Source: Scatophagus argus (taxonomy: Eukaryota > Chordata > Actinopteri > Scatophagidae). Taken from it: a stretch of 64,000 nucleotides of DNA. Shown piece after piece: positions 11,346 to 23,873 of the stretch. The stretch's first letter is position 1. Each line of letters begins with the position of its first letter. The notes under the pieces are model-generated. The model worked only from the letters and a program-made list of their open reading frames with translations, did no database searches and was not told where the DNA came from. Both the position numbers and the translations under genes were made by a program. The stretch is from the NCBI RefSeq assembly GCF_020382885.2, contig NC_058504.1, forward strand, positions 16,751,019 through 16,815,018, in the 5' to 3' direction.

Positions 11346-14300
11346 ATAATGTGTTCACACTGGAAACAAACTTCAACCTCCATCATAGGGTGGCAGAATA
11401 ATGAGGAACAATAAGATGGGTTATTGTCTGCATGTGATTGAGTTGACCCTGAAACAAATACGAACATGGGGAAATGAACTGGCAACATTAGTGTCTGTGT
11501 GTGTGTGAGTGAGTGAGTTAAAGAGACACAGGGAGAGACAGACAAACAGGCATCTGATTGTGGTCGGCCGAATTTCATAGACTTGTGACTTTGAAATCTG
11601 TTTATCATAACATTTCATTTATTTTCATAAAATCCTTTTCATGGGAAGGCCTGGCCCAGTGTGCTGGAAAAACTTTTTAAAACCCAGGCTATATTTAGAC
11701 CATCAATGAAATTGGCTTAGAGCAGGAATTGGACTCCAGCTCCAACCTAACCAAAATGACAATCATTTATAGCTCTAAATGCAGACAATTTTTATCAGTA
11801 TGTATCTTTCTAATTGAGGTTTTAAGTCAGTGGAATGAATTTTAGAGAGCTCACCACAGCTGAAAAATGGGATGTATTTTGTCTGGGAGATGTTGCATGA
11901 ATTTATGATGACTTCCTACTTTTGTCTCCTAACATTATGATATTACTCTGATAAAAAGATTAACTTTGATGTGACATTAGTATGGTTTACACTTAATTTA
12001 AAATGGCATCATGATAGATTTTATTCTCTACACACACACACAAAAAAAAGGTTCCAGTCTGTGTGCCATAAATTGGCTTAAGCTTGACAAGCACAGAAAG
12101 GAAATTGCAATGCAGCAGTATTTTCAAAGTCCACTTGGTTTTCAGCGGGCTGACAAGGAGGGTGTAGCATACCGTGGCACGCGTCTGGAGCTGGTCTTGG
12201 CGTGTTTCCAGTTGTGCCTATACCACAAAGTGGAATCTCCTGCTCAATTCGCGCCTGTTAAAGTTGCCCATGCTGTGAACACACCCTCAAATTGGCCCAA
12301 TCAGTGTGCTGCAGTGGACCACAGGGTTGAGGCCTAATATAGTATGTCATAGCTGCCTACTGGTGCTGCATTCAAATAGGATGGGGGGAAAAAACTGTTG
12401 GAGGTCTTCAAACCAAATCCAAGTGGTAACTCTGGGGCTGAAAATGAAGCCACCCTGGAAGTATTATAACTGCAGTTCCTCGAAAAGCCACTTGAGGCTG
12501 ACTCCACAAGCCATTCATCTCTACAAGACCTCACATTAAAATGCCCAACAAGTCAGTTGTTTAAATTACATCAAGCCTTAAAATTCTGCATAATTAAGGT
12601 GTGGCTACTTTAAGTGACAGCTAGCTGCCAGCTGTTCTCTAAGTTTCACCTCAACTAATTCAACCACTGAACTTGACCCCTCAGCCATTTTTGTGCTGTT
12701 GGTGTCTTTTGGAATTTTCACATTTCACATTCCTCAGCTGATGGAGAAAGTTGAGTGACTTATTGGAGCCAACTTATCTATGAAGACAATGGATCAATCC
12801 ACTGAGGAGCAACTGCTAGGAGAACCTTGAAGTTTTTTGGGTTTTTTTTTGGTCTAATGTTTTCAAGATGAAGAATGAACCATCTTGTTTTACAACTAGC
12901 GTTTGTAGACTGCTTGCTTTGTTATCAAGAAAATTTCTTGCATTTACTATTTAGCTTGAATGCAACAGAGAACACTAAGCACTGGCCCAAAGAACAAGAA
13001 CATCCTGCTGATAATTAGAAAGAATGCAGGTTTAAAGGATTGGCTTCATATTCAAAACCTAGAAGCTATTATTCTAAACACTGTATGTTTAAATTGGACA
13101 AAACAGTCATCAACCTTTATTTAGTGGAGCTTTCAATCATATCAAGTAATTGTCATTAGCAAGAATAATTGCAAATTTTTGAAATGTATCCATATTTGCC
13201 TAAAAGCTGAACACATTTGAGCTGTCACAGTCTAAAATGACAATCATCTGTATTTAAAATGTGAGGACTTTCAAGGTCTGGTTGCTACAGTTACAGCTAG
13301 AGTGATATGGTTTTATTTTTGGTCTGTCTGTTGTCGAGGGTATTTGGAATCTATTTCATGTTTACATTGCATGAAAGCATTGTCTCCTTTTGGCGACACT
13401 GTCCAGAAAATAGACAAGTTTGCTTTGACAGCAGTAACATTCATTCACTTTGACTGTTGTACAGTAAACATACAGAAAGCAGACATGTGTTCTGAGTTGG
13501 GACCCCTGGGGCCCTGGCAAGTGATCAACCAATGAAACCACAACAGAGAGGCCAGGCTGGGGTGTGTGTAAATGGGGGGTTTCTTCACTGGGAGAAAGGC
13601 TTCTGAAACGGCAATTAATATTAGCAGTTTACAGACTCCTTATAGTGCTTTACTGGAAGCATGTGGCTGTAATTTGGCAATAGGTTCAAGCTCAGTATTG
13701 GAAAGCTCAAAGACAGTAGTTCTCGAGTGCCCCCACAGACGGTTCATTCGGCAAGGCTAGACCAAAATCTGGTATATGGTTGCATTTGATCAGTGTGAGA
13801 AAATGTGGTCTATTTGTTATATGTCTATAATGTGAATTCCTGGAGTTTGGGTGAAAAAAAAAAAAAACCTTTATAAATGGGGCAGCAATAACAATACTTT
13901 CCAGTCATATCCTGGGATGATTTGAAAGACAAAATATTTCAGTTGCAATTATAACTGTCAAAATTATCTTTTAACCCACTCTGCTGTCATCAGTATCATC
14001 TGCAGGTGTCTCTCTGTAATTAGTATTTTGTCAGAGTGTTTGTTGTTCAGGATGCTTTAACTGTGCAATCTCCCACATGGCTCTTGATGTATGGAGGGCT
14101 GTTTTCTCTCCTGCTCTGCTCTTTACCGCACATATGAGCCTTTAAACCAAAATCCTTCAGATATGAAACTGAACTTGAAAACTGTGTTTTCAAAACCCTG
14201 GACTTGACTCAAATGTACAATAAAATGGAAATATATATATATTTTTAAAGTCAGCAGCTGTATTTAGCTGTTCCTGCTCATCAAGCTAGGGTGTTATGAG

Positions 14301-14935
14301 AAAATAAAAAATATAAATATGTCCTGCTGTATATGGCACAGAAATCCCAGAGCGAGAGGTGGCTGCATTGGGGATTTTAATCTTTTTGATCCTTTGAGGT
14401 TGCTGTAGCTGGTCAATGCTGTAGAAGATCAGCAGACGGAATCAGCAATATGAAGTCAGCAGCCAGTAGTTCATTTCCAGAGAGCAGAAAATGTACGCCT
14501 GCAAATACAGGCACACATACTGAAACAAAATGGATTGAATGCTAGTTTCAGCTCGCATGTTAATTGTAACTCCAGTTACATGTTAGTATTAAGATAACTA
14601 ATTAAGTGCTAGTGAACTGACTTTTTCCCCCACCTCTAATAATTACAATAAAAGCCAAATTTTAAGTAAATAGAGACTATATGTTTGATATTTTGTGTTG
14701 CTCTACCAATGAATTATATGAAATAGTTGGCGCCAGTTAATTTTGAAAATGCAGCAGCCAATGGGAACACACCACACTCAACTGGAGCAGTGCTGCAACT
14801 TGAATACTCAGCTTCTTGGCTACTCAGTCACTAGTGTAAAAAAACGGTGATTAAAACAATGTAAGGTGAAGGAGAACGGTTTCGTGCTTTGTGAAATACA
14901 CTTGTAACACAATCTATTCTTGAAGCAGTTGTGTG
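10304..14935. other. Intergenic, no gene seen
   Basis: Non-coding DNA between stc2 and nkx2.5. The 173-codon frame at 10,893-11,414 runs through a TA microsatellite, ends in a string of Ile-Tyr repeats, and has no family signature. A CpG-richer block with GTGGCACGCGTCTGGAG lies at about 12,140-12,320 and may be an unrecognised repeat. Nothing else is supported. Confidence 0.45.
11300..11346. repeat. TA microsatellite passing into TG
   Basis: About 18 TA units followed by five TG units, read directly. Compound TA/TG repeats of this kind are typically highly polymorphic. Confidence 0.85.
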
Positions 14936-15115
14936 ACATCTTGGGAAAGATACTAATACACTTATTCAGATGAGAGGATTGATATCACTCTCAGGCTAAC
15001 TGACTATTAGCTATAGCTTCATATATATCGTATGAGAGCAGGATCAATCTTTTCATTTAACTCTCTGACCGAAAGTGAAGAAGTACATTTCCCAAAATGG
15101 TGAATTTTTCCTTTA
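14936..15115. mobile_element. Palindromic MITE-like element, copy A
   Basis: Left end resembles ACATCTTGGGAAAGATA and right end TTTCCCAAAATGGTGAATTT, roughly inverted to each other. The interior includes GCTATAGCTTCATAT and a segment like 'caatctttt-catttaactct', shared with the element at 37,895-38,232. No coding capacity. It belongs to a short non-autonomous DNA transposon family with several copies in this window. Confidence 0.55.
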
Positions 15116-15507
15116 AAACTAAAGTACATGAAACTTAAATGTATTTGTCAGTTTTACACAAATAATAATTTAAGCAATAATATGCGTGTTGACACATAAC
15201 CTCTGTAAGAATGATACATGTTAGTCCATCTTTAGAATAATATTGTTATTTGTGATTAGAGGGTTGCTTCATAGCAATGCAGGATATGGACACAAAAACA
15301 CAATGTGAATAGAGTAAAAAAAAAAAAACAAAACAAAACATTTGAGCAGTAGAAAGTCTTGTGGTGTAAACATGACTTCTAAAACCCCTCAAGGAAAAAG
15401 AACATGAGAAGGCAGCAGTGTTGGGCTGTGAGAAATACCGAAGTCTTCGAGGAACCTGAAGATGATATCTTGGTTTCTAAATCTGGCTCAGCTTGTGACT
15501 GCATGCA

Positions 15508-15509
<2 letters not shown>

Positions 15510-15544
<35 letters not shown>
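15510..15544. repeat. TG microsatellite
   Basis: Seventeen uninterrupted TG units, read directly; no gene nearby. Confidence 0.85.
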
Positions 15545-15547
<3 letters not shown>

Positions 15548-15780
15548 ATGGTGTCAGGTGAAAACCTTGGATCATGTAAATGTTGACTTTCTGGAGCCAC
15601 ACTTATGAGAAATATTCTTGTTTTAGAAGGGTGACAGTGCATTTTTGGCCTTATCTAACTAATGAACGGAAAAACTGTCTCAAGCCAATAAAAAAATGTA
15701 AACTTGATGTTTTTCACTGCAAGTATACATACTTACACAGAAAAACAGACATTTTTGTAAGATTTGAGCTGCAAAGTCTT

Positions 15781-15812
15781 TTTCTCTCTCTCTCTCTCTC
15801 TCCCTCTCTCCC
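15781..15812. repeat. CT microsatellite
   Basis: Polypyrimidine CT repeat running into a C-rich segment. Confidence 0.75.
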
Positions 15813-16099
15813 CCCACCACCCATTAATGCACTCTTTGGTGTGTTAATTCACCTGACTCGTGAAAAGAGAAGTTTTACTGGCCCAGCTCAGCAGGCCAGC
15901 TCTGGGCTCTGATTCCAACCGGTGTGAAAATGCCACATCTCAGACCCTCACTTAACTTGCCTCAAACAATGTTCTATTATAGAGTTTGCTCTGTATGGGT
16001 TATATTGCTACAGAGCTGGCAGATTACAGAGTGGTCCATCTCATTACTGTCCATATTAGCCTGCAGGCCTCGCCAACACAAAGGCGTGATTGAGTGATA

Positions 16100-16730
16100 A
16101 GGGAAAGAGATGGCCCATAGCTGCCCATGAGAGCCCTCACCTTGGCTGCTCCAGCCTTGATGAGGGCAGAGGTGATGTCATCGTTGCTGGAGACACAGGG
16201 GTTGACCCCTCTGATAGGTGGGCATGCTGGGACAAAAGAGAGCAGCTTGGACACAAAGGCCCCATTTAATGAGAGTAAGACATGAGGCTGAGAGCGGACT
16301 ATGTGGGTGGCACATAGTGTCATAGCTGCTGAAAAGACTGGTGAGCCATTAATCATCTAATTTAAGACCTGGGCAAAGGGCTTATTATGTAAGGTCAGTT
16401 TAGACAACATCATTAAAGCAAAGGAAGTCTTTCTGGGTTACACTTCCATTTAATCACACTGATCCCAAAAATGTTCCTGTATTCCATAATACTGGATCCA
16501 GGGACGCTATATTTATCATAATGGTCAGGTCCAACAATTGTGCAACATAATATGACACACTTACCCCTCATTAGAGATGAAGGGCCCTTTGTGGCAGCCT
16601 GACAATCATTAAAACTTCTCCCCTGGCTTGGCTTGTTTACTCAGTGGTAATTACCAGGTGATTGTGTAGCCTGTGACCCACATTCAGAGTCAGGTCAGCC
16701 AAGACATGGGGGATAATTGATAATGTTCAG
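16100..16730. other. Candidate conserved non-coding block
   Basis: A repeat-free block of balanced composition. It contains homeodomain-type cores (TGGTAATTACCA near 16,649) and GGATAATTGATAATG near 16,711. A minus-strand 110-codon frame lies at 16,024-16,356 but shows no recognisable family. I see no splice structure. Conservation is inferred from texture only. Confidence 0.25.
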
Positions 16731-17158
16731 AGAAGTGCACGTACAGAAAGAGTGTTAGAGTGGATAGTCATTTGTTCCTGCCTCATTAGACTGTGTTAGA
16801 AGACAAGCTGGCTCATAGTATTCTTGCGATGGAACAATACCTTTTTCCACTGTAAGACCAAAACGTGGGCTCTGGTGTGTAAATGTGTTTTAGTGGGCAT
16901 ATGGCAGCCTCATTTATTCATTTACGTATTCACTTATTCACTCGCTGGTCAGATGGAAAATAAATGAATAAATTGACTGTGTAATATATATGTCTTCTAG
17001 GTGAGTTCATTTTGCCCAAATATAGCTTCTGAAGCATTTTTGGACACCGTGCATGGCACTTCAGGTCCAGAAATTTCACTTGTCCAAGTAAGTACACCAC
17101 TTCTCCTGGCAGCGCTTGCCATGACAGAAACAAGTGACTGAATGCCTCCCTTAAGCAC

Positions 17159-17193
<35 letters not shown>

Positions 17194-19382
17194 AAATCTG
17201 CTCCATCTTGAATCCTTCACCATATATTACAGTGGTCCAGTGTCAATTTCTGTCTTCATTCCAGAGGTTAACTCCCCACCGTTCATTGGCTGTGGCCTCC
17301 TTTTAATGAGTTTTGTGGACATGGTTTTTGTAAATCTGCAAATCTGCTATGCTTTTCAATTTGTTTATTATGTGATTAACTCTACAAAGCAACCCTGGCC
17401 TAAACACTGCCAATAAAAACTAAAGTTCGACCTGTGAAAAACTAATAGGTTGCATGCCCCCAGCATCACTAATGCTGGCAAACCAAACTGAGTTTGGCAG
17501 TGCTCTCAATTTTCTGTCGCATTCACTGTGAGGTCGTGATTCTAGGTCTGATTGTACTGTATAAAGGTATCAACACAAGAAAATAGAGCACATGATTAAT
17601 GTTGGAGACACACATAACTTTTTTGTTTCTCAAAAAGGAAGTTAATAACAACAGTAATCCTAAAACACCAGGCTCAAAGGACTAGATGTAATAATAATAA
17701 AAAAAAACAGTCACATGGCTGACCAGTAGCAGGTGAGGGCCTATAGTCGGATGGTGAAGACTGTGTAAAAAAAAAAAGGGCTTGTTTGGGGGATCATGCA
17801 CTTTTGGTTGCATCATGCACTTTTGCTAGTGCGCGCGCACACACACATCAACTTTAATTTAGATTTAGATTTAAGTACTGCAGAACAAAGGTATCATCAA
17901 GTTTGGGTTAATGCCATTCTATGCTAGCCTACATGCAATTAATGTATGTGCCAATTAATTTCCTAAATTGAAAACCTTTGACTATACTGTACATACTGTA
18001 CATATTGTATGAAAACACCATTGTGCTGACACATTAAGGGGTAAGGGGTAGTGTGAGGTTCTCAAACAGTTTCCAGACCATAAACCATAGCTCCCAAATT
18101 TCCAAAGGGTATGTTTGATGGATGTTTCACCTCAGACTGAAGCAAGGAATTGACTTAAACTTGTGTTAACCACCAACATTTTGACCAAAGCCTCATTTAA
18201 ATTGTGAACCAGCTGCTAAACACTGCTAAAAAACCAGTTAATTCCCTGTTTGGTTTTAGTGCCAAACCCCCAAAATAACAATATTTAATTTCCATTTCAC
18301 CAACTCGTCAAGTTGGTTTCATGTGGTAGTTAGAAGTCATTGTTATATAAGAAGTCAGAGTCTGAGGGAGAAATATCCAAACTTTTATTTGTGGCTGAGA
18401 TTATCCAGTGCTCCACAGATACATCTTGGACCCTGTAAGACTATGCATTTGTGAGCAATATAACCCTTTTAGGTAGCTCATTAGAAAAGTGTTATTTGAC
18501 ACGGCTTAATTGTTTAGCTTTATTCCTATACTGGCGCCTGTGTTTACAGAAAACAGCATTGGACTGTTATGGTGATAATACAGTATAACGGCCTTAAATA
18601 AGACTACCTGTCTGTAAAAAGTAAAGCATCTTATTGTACTGATGAGGAGCACCATATGCACTTTTTATTGTTTGGACAAAAACAAAATCATTGCAGAGGG
18701 GGTGACTATTTTCTGTTAGTGGTATAAATAAAGCACATGATATATTTAGAATCGTTGAAGTTAATTAGCCAGCTCATGAAATAGTGGACTGGGTCCAGAT
18801 CAAACCAACATGTCACAGATGCTTGTGAACCTCAGAGCCATGAGGTTACAATTGTAGGATGTTCTGGGATATGTGTTGTTTACGATGTGTGTTCTACAGT
18901 TAGGGGTAATTGATTGCTGTGATGGTGTGTGTTGGAACATGTTGTATTTTTCCGTAAGGCGGCTGAAAGGGGGGCTGGGTTCCAGCAGCAGATAAAAAAG
19001 CCTTCTAGGACCGTCCAACCTTCCCAGGAATTCTCAGAATTCCAGTTCCTAATTATGACATCCGTGGAGCAGAGGCCCAACACCCATTACAAACACACAC
19101 ATGCATGCACGCACAAACACACACACACACTATTAACCCCCAACTAGCATCATCACAGATATGAGACAGAAAGTGATGGCTAAATGGAAGGAGTGGATGG
19201 AGAGACAAGAAAGCAAGGACAGATGAAGAGATAGTCTGTATGCCAGTGAGTGACTTTAAGTTCATTGCTTTGCCTTTCTGGGTTTCATTTCAAAGGTATG
19301 GTAAGCATATCTCAGCTTAGCCCAGTTGCTGGCAGGTCTTTGATACCAAATAAGTTTTGTTAAGATAAGACAGTGCCTCAGG
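16731..19382. other. Intergenic, no gene seen
   Basis: AT-rich non-coding sequence with a CA microsatellite at about 17,156-17,193 and short A-runs near 17,697 and 17,766. The minus-strand open frames across the CA repeat encode Val-Cys strings and are not credible genes. Confidence 0.45.
17156..17193. repeat. CA microsatellite
   Basis: CA repeat with CATACA interruptions, read directly. Confidence 0.75.
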
Positions 19383-19695
19383 AGTGACACAGTGCTGCAG
19401 TGGTTAGCACTGTCACCTCATAGCAAGAGGGTCCTTCTGTGCAGAGTCTGCATGTGTATGCGTTGGGTTTTCTCCAGGTACTCCAGCTTAATCTCACAGT
19501 CCCCAAAACATGCACGTTAGGTTAATTGGCTGCTCTACATTGCCCCTGGGTGTGAGCGTGTGTAGTTGTCTGTCTTTGTGTGTTGGCCCTGTGATTGACT
19601 GGTGACCAGTCCAGGGTGAACCCTGCTTCTCGCCCGTAGTCAGCTGGGATAGGCTCCAGTCCTCCTGCAGGTATACAAAATGGCTGGATGGACAA
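19383..19695 (+). mobile_element. tRNA-headed SINE-like repeat, plus orientation
   Basis: Begins near GCTGCAGTGGTTAGCACTGT, resembling the tRNA-related heads of widespread teleost elements. It then follows the family order: bag-of-customs text around 'gtctgcatgtgt', GCACGTTAGGTTAATTGGC, 'tgattgactggtgacc', 'cagctgggataggctcc', and a decayed (TGGA)n tail near 19,682-19,694. A reverse-oriented copy lies at about 30,340-30,605. No open frame of its own. Confidence 0.7.
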
Positions 19696-21569
19696 CAGTG
19701 CCCCATTGCCAAATTTGTAATACTTTGTATACAAAACTCGAAATCTCGTTTCATACAAATTTATAACTCATGATAGTTTTATGAACATGCGAGTGTATTC
19801 ATCGGCTCTGGTATTATTCTGTCAGTCCACTGGGAGGAGTAAATCGCATTCCCTACCTAAACTAAGTTGAGCAAACACAGGCTAACCTTAGCAGTCAATA
19901 ATGTGCATGCTCTACACACAATACATAAAGAGGCCATATGTTTTTCTTATTTCAGTTAAATCTTCAATATTTGATATTTTTAGCCACTTGGGGGCAGCAC
20001 AAACAAGCTCCACACAAAACACGGGAATGCTCACCTTTTGACTTGACGTGATGACCTAGCAAAAAGCTGTCAGTTATGAAGAAACATGAACATTCATCTG
20101 GAGTCATGTTTCTGATCACTATAAACACAGTATTAACTCTTCTTAACGCCGTTTTTGTTGAGGGGAATATCTGGCTCATTAGCCGCTAAGTTATTCACAG
20201 TGTTCACCAGTTGCTGTTTGCCTTATTATGACAGCCAGCTAGCCTTCTGCAGCCAAGAGGTGAGACAGGCCTGGAAACAGTGAGAATCAACCAGGTCATA
20301 ATACTGCAGCCTGAAAACCCAAAAACAATGAGCAATAGTGACACTATGAGTGATTCATTGCATATGAAAGTAGTCAAGTGATCCACTGTTAATATAATAG
20401 CCACTTTAAATAATAAAAATATTCAATATCCATAAAAGCAGCTATCAGCCTCTGGTTCCCTTATTTCATATTCATATGAAGCACTGTAAGACTGATTGAT
20501 ATGGTTAACTGGGTTGTGAGTCTGGCTTTACGTACAGCCTCATCATTTCATGTGACAGAAACGCTCTGCGACATAACTGCTCTGTGAGCCATGGGCAGTA
20601 TGAACCCGAACATGTTTCTGTTTACTCTGTACATTTTGTTCATTGGGGAAATCTAACTGATTGTGTTTTAACAATATGTCAACTCATGGGAAGTGAAGAT
20701 GAATTTAGGTACTTGCCAGTTCTGTAAACACCATCACGGACCAACATGTTCCCAACCTCATCTCAGTGCCATCTGAAAAAAAGGTCAGATGACTGCTTAT
20801 TTTAGTGCAGCTGTAATGAATGTTTTTAATAAAAACTCATAAAGTACCTTCTCTTTTTTTTTCTTTTTATCTTCTAAATAAATCTTTGGTGTAGCATCAG
20901 TGAGCGAGCATGAATTCTCTGTGACACAAATATACAAATTCCTAAAGTGCATATGTATGTTTCTTTATTTTTAGGATTGAGTCCCAGGCCAGACCACTCT
21001 GTGGGTCGTTGTGGGGATAAAAGGGCCCTTTATTAGAGATGGCACACAGGGGTCCTTCATAAGGACTACATGGGCACTTTCTAACATCTGACATAAGCAT
21101 TTGTGAGTGTGGTTACCAATGCTTGTGGTACCATCATTGACGCTGTGTGGCTGAGGCAGTCCAGTCTTATGGGGTTGGAACGCTCGCTCTTACTCAGTTT
21201 CTCTTCCCTCTTGACTGCCCTCCAACCAGAGAAAGAAAAGTGGAGAAAGAAACAGACAGGGTAAACAAAGAACCAGAAAGAGAAAGGGGAAAAGTGATGC
21301 TGGATCAAAAACACACAGAAGCAGTTGGATAGACACCATGACCTTCATATAAAAGCTCTGAGGGGCCTACTAATCATTGTTAGCCAATCCTATATTAGTC
21401 AGCAACAGGGGTGTTGGCTGACTTTAATATGTTATAGAAAAGCGATTCCAAAAAAACACATATGAGTGTTGTCTGAGCCATTAAAACAAAGCTAAAAGTC
21501 TACAGAACCAAAGTTCATGGCAAGTTATGCAATAGTCAAGACATTTTGCTGTATACTGAAAACTCAGGG
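19696..21569. other. Intergenic, no gene seen
   Basis: No gene or strong repeat recognised. A repeat-poor stretch at about 20,970-21,180 (GGGATAAAAGGGCCCTTTATT) reads like possible conserved non-coding DNA but has no further support. Confidence 0.4.
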
Positions 21570-21645
<76 letters not shown>

Positions 21646-21677
21646 CTTTATTGATCCTGAGGGAAATTCAATTCAAG
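21570..21677 (-). mobile_element. LINE 3' end with (GATA)n tail
   Basis: About 19 perfect GATA units (21,570-21,645) run directly into TACTTTATTGATCCTGAGGG. Read on the minus strand this is CCCTCAGGATCAATAAAGTA followed by (TATC)n, the familiar 3' terminus of teleost L2/CR1-like LINE copies. The microsatellite is therefore the expanded tail of a 5'-truncated insertion. Confidence 0.75.
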
Positions 21678-21689
21678 ACAGTCACTGAG

Positions 21690-22065
21690 ATTCATTCATC
21701 ATCTGAGAACCAGAAGTATCTGTCAGTTTGTCCATTAGATGTTAAGATAATTCTCTGAAGAGGTGAAAATGCTGAAAAAGTCAAAGAATCACTAAAGTCG
21801 GAGGGATTCATCCTCTGGTGACTATGACTGTTTATACAAAATGCCATGGCAATTCATCCTGTTGCTCTCGAACAACCAACTGACGGACATTTCCATCCTT
21901 GCCACTTGCGTGGCTAAAAACTTGGTTGAGGTTAGGAAAATAATGTGGTTTGGGTAAAACAAACAAAAAAACAACATGGTTGGGTTTAGGGGAAGATCGT
22001 TGTCATGATATAAAGAAAACAATGTTGACAGCTGGTGGTAAAAGGGAAAATGAAAAGCAATAGCT
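21690..22065. repeat. Dispersed teleost repeat, unclassified
   Basis: Contains 'gaccaactgacggacatttccatcc', 'gctaaaaacttggttgaggttagg' and 'ggttgggtttaggggaag', text I recognise as recurrent in fish genomes. Boundaries and superfamily are uncertain; no second copy in this window confirms it. Confidence 0.45.
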
Positions 22066-23660
22066 TGTATCACCCAACCATCCTTTCAGACCTGTCACCA
22101 AAGAGATTTTCTGTGGTGCTTTAACAACATGTCTCTGCTTCCCCCTTTGCTTCTCACAGACAACAGACATAATTCGCACACCCACACAAGGTCCCATTCA
22201 GATAATCATACACAGAGGTCATATAAGGCATTTGAAAAAAACAAACAGTGCTGTAGTCTTTTGTTTTGAGAGGACTAGTCTCCAAATTTAGCCAGTGTCT
22301 TCCAGGGCAGGAATGTTAGATAACCTGCTACCAGTTTTCAGGCCATGCCTGAGTGTTTGTGTTTGTATCTGTATGTGTGAACATTCCTTGCAAGGCCAAG
22401 CATCAGAGCTGAGTGCACAGAGGGGGATCAGTAGAGGGCTTGTAGACCAACTCAGTGAACCCTGGAAGGCAAGTTCATCCTTCATCATTGACTTGCGCTA
22501 GAGGATCAGGTAAGACAGAGGGAGCAAGTTGCCTTCATTCATTTGTGCTCACACAGATCACACTTTTATCTCACTCCTACTCCCTCCTTATCCCTTAAAC
22601 CTGCACTTATCCATTGCCTCTGAGCACGTTATTGAGTCATGTGACGAATGTGTAGTCTGTTTGGCTCGTTGGATTCAAGGCAAGAGGCAGAAGTAATTTG
22701 TTGTTTCTGAATTAGGATTTCTTTTCGATTTTTAGATTTTAAGGTCCCGAAATCTGGACGTTACAATCCTGTTTTCAGGAGCATAGAGGAAGCTCCGAAT
22801 AAATCACAGACATTTTGATATATTCAGAGCTCTTTATTTTTAAACAAAATATATCAGACACTCATGTATCTGTTTGATCAAATATCTTGTGACCCCAGGT
22901 TGAGAATTCTAGTATAAACATCTGAAGCTCTACTGCTCTTGTGCAACAAATTGGAGTAAACTGGGCCTATAAGCACTTGTTGCAATGTTGATATCCTGCT
23001 CTTGTTTGGCAGTGAACACTCTCTGAGCCGAGACAACATGGCAGAGGGAGACATTTTTAAGGTCCAGGGTTACTAATGCAGCTTATCTTTCAAGATATTG
23101 TGCCACTCATCTTCATGGTTGCAGATTTCAATACCCAGTGTGTGTAGTCATACCTGTGGATTGGACCGGAGCTGCAGACAGCTAGTGAATTGAAGCTGAG
23201 CATCTATGGTGTGAGAAGCAGTCCTGCATAGTCTAACCATGATCTTAATGGAGTCTGTCATGGTAGGTTTGGTGAAAGAGACAGACAGTTGCTCCTCCTG
23301 TGCTTCTGTAGTTATAGGCTTCATATGGTCAGAGCTGATCTGGGCTGCAGGATCACATGATCTGAGTAAGCTTTCACCTTTAACAGATAGCCAGTCTATC
23401 TGTGTTGTGGGTTAGATTTGGCTTTCAACCCAAGGCCAGGCTTCACTGTGAGACATGAACAGGATGAAGTTGTTGTGTGGACTCTTTGCTGGTTGAGGGA
23501 GTTGTCCTTTGGAGCTGAGGATAAAGCAGACATGCACAGTGGTGGGAAGTATGTAGTAATTATTGTGTTCAGGACTGCCATCTGTCAACTCTCCCCTTCT
23601 AGATATTTACTGGACCCGCATTCCTCCTGCTGGGTTGGTGGATGGAATGCACTTTGACTG

Positions 23661-23703
23661 TTTGTTTGTGTTTGTGTGTGTGTGTGTGTGTGCGCGCGCG
23701 CAT

Positions 23704-23743
<40 letters not shown>

Positions 23744-23750
23744 GTGTGGT
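23661..23750. repeat. Compound TG/CG microsatellite
   Basis: About 90 bases of TG repeat with an internal CGCGCGCGCG segment. Alternating purine-pyrimidine of this length is prone to Z-DNA formation. Confidence 0.85.
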
Positions 23751-23845
23751 AAATACATGCATGCAGTAGATGAAGAGGTGCATGTGGTGTGTCCACTGGA
23801 TTCTAAATTCTGGTCTATATCCTCCATCATATATCTTGTTATTTC

Positions 23846-23873
23846 TCTCTCTCTCTCTCTCGCTCTCTCTCTC
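23846..23873. repeat. CT microsatellite
   Basis: CT repeat with one CG interruption, read directly. Confidence 0.75.

Noticed and set aside
10893-11414. 173-codon plus-strand open frame
   Set aside because: It runs through a TA microsatellite giving Ile-Tyr repeats, has no domain, and shows no splice partners; a chance frame.
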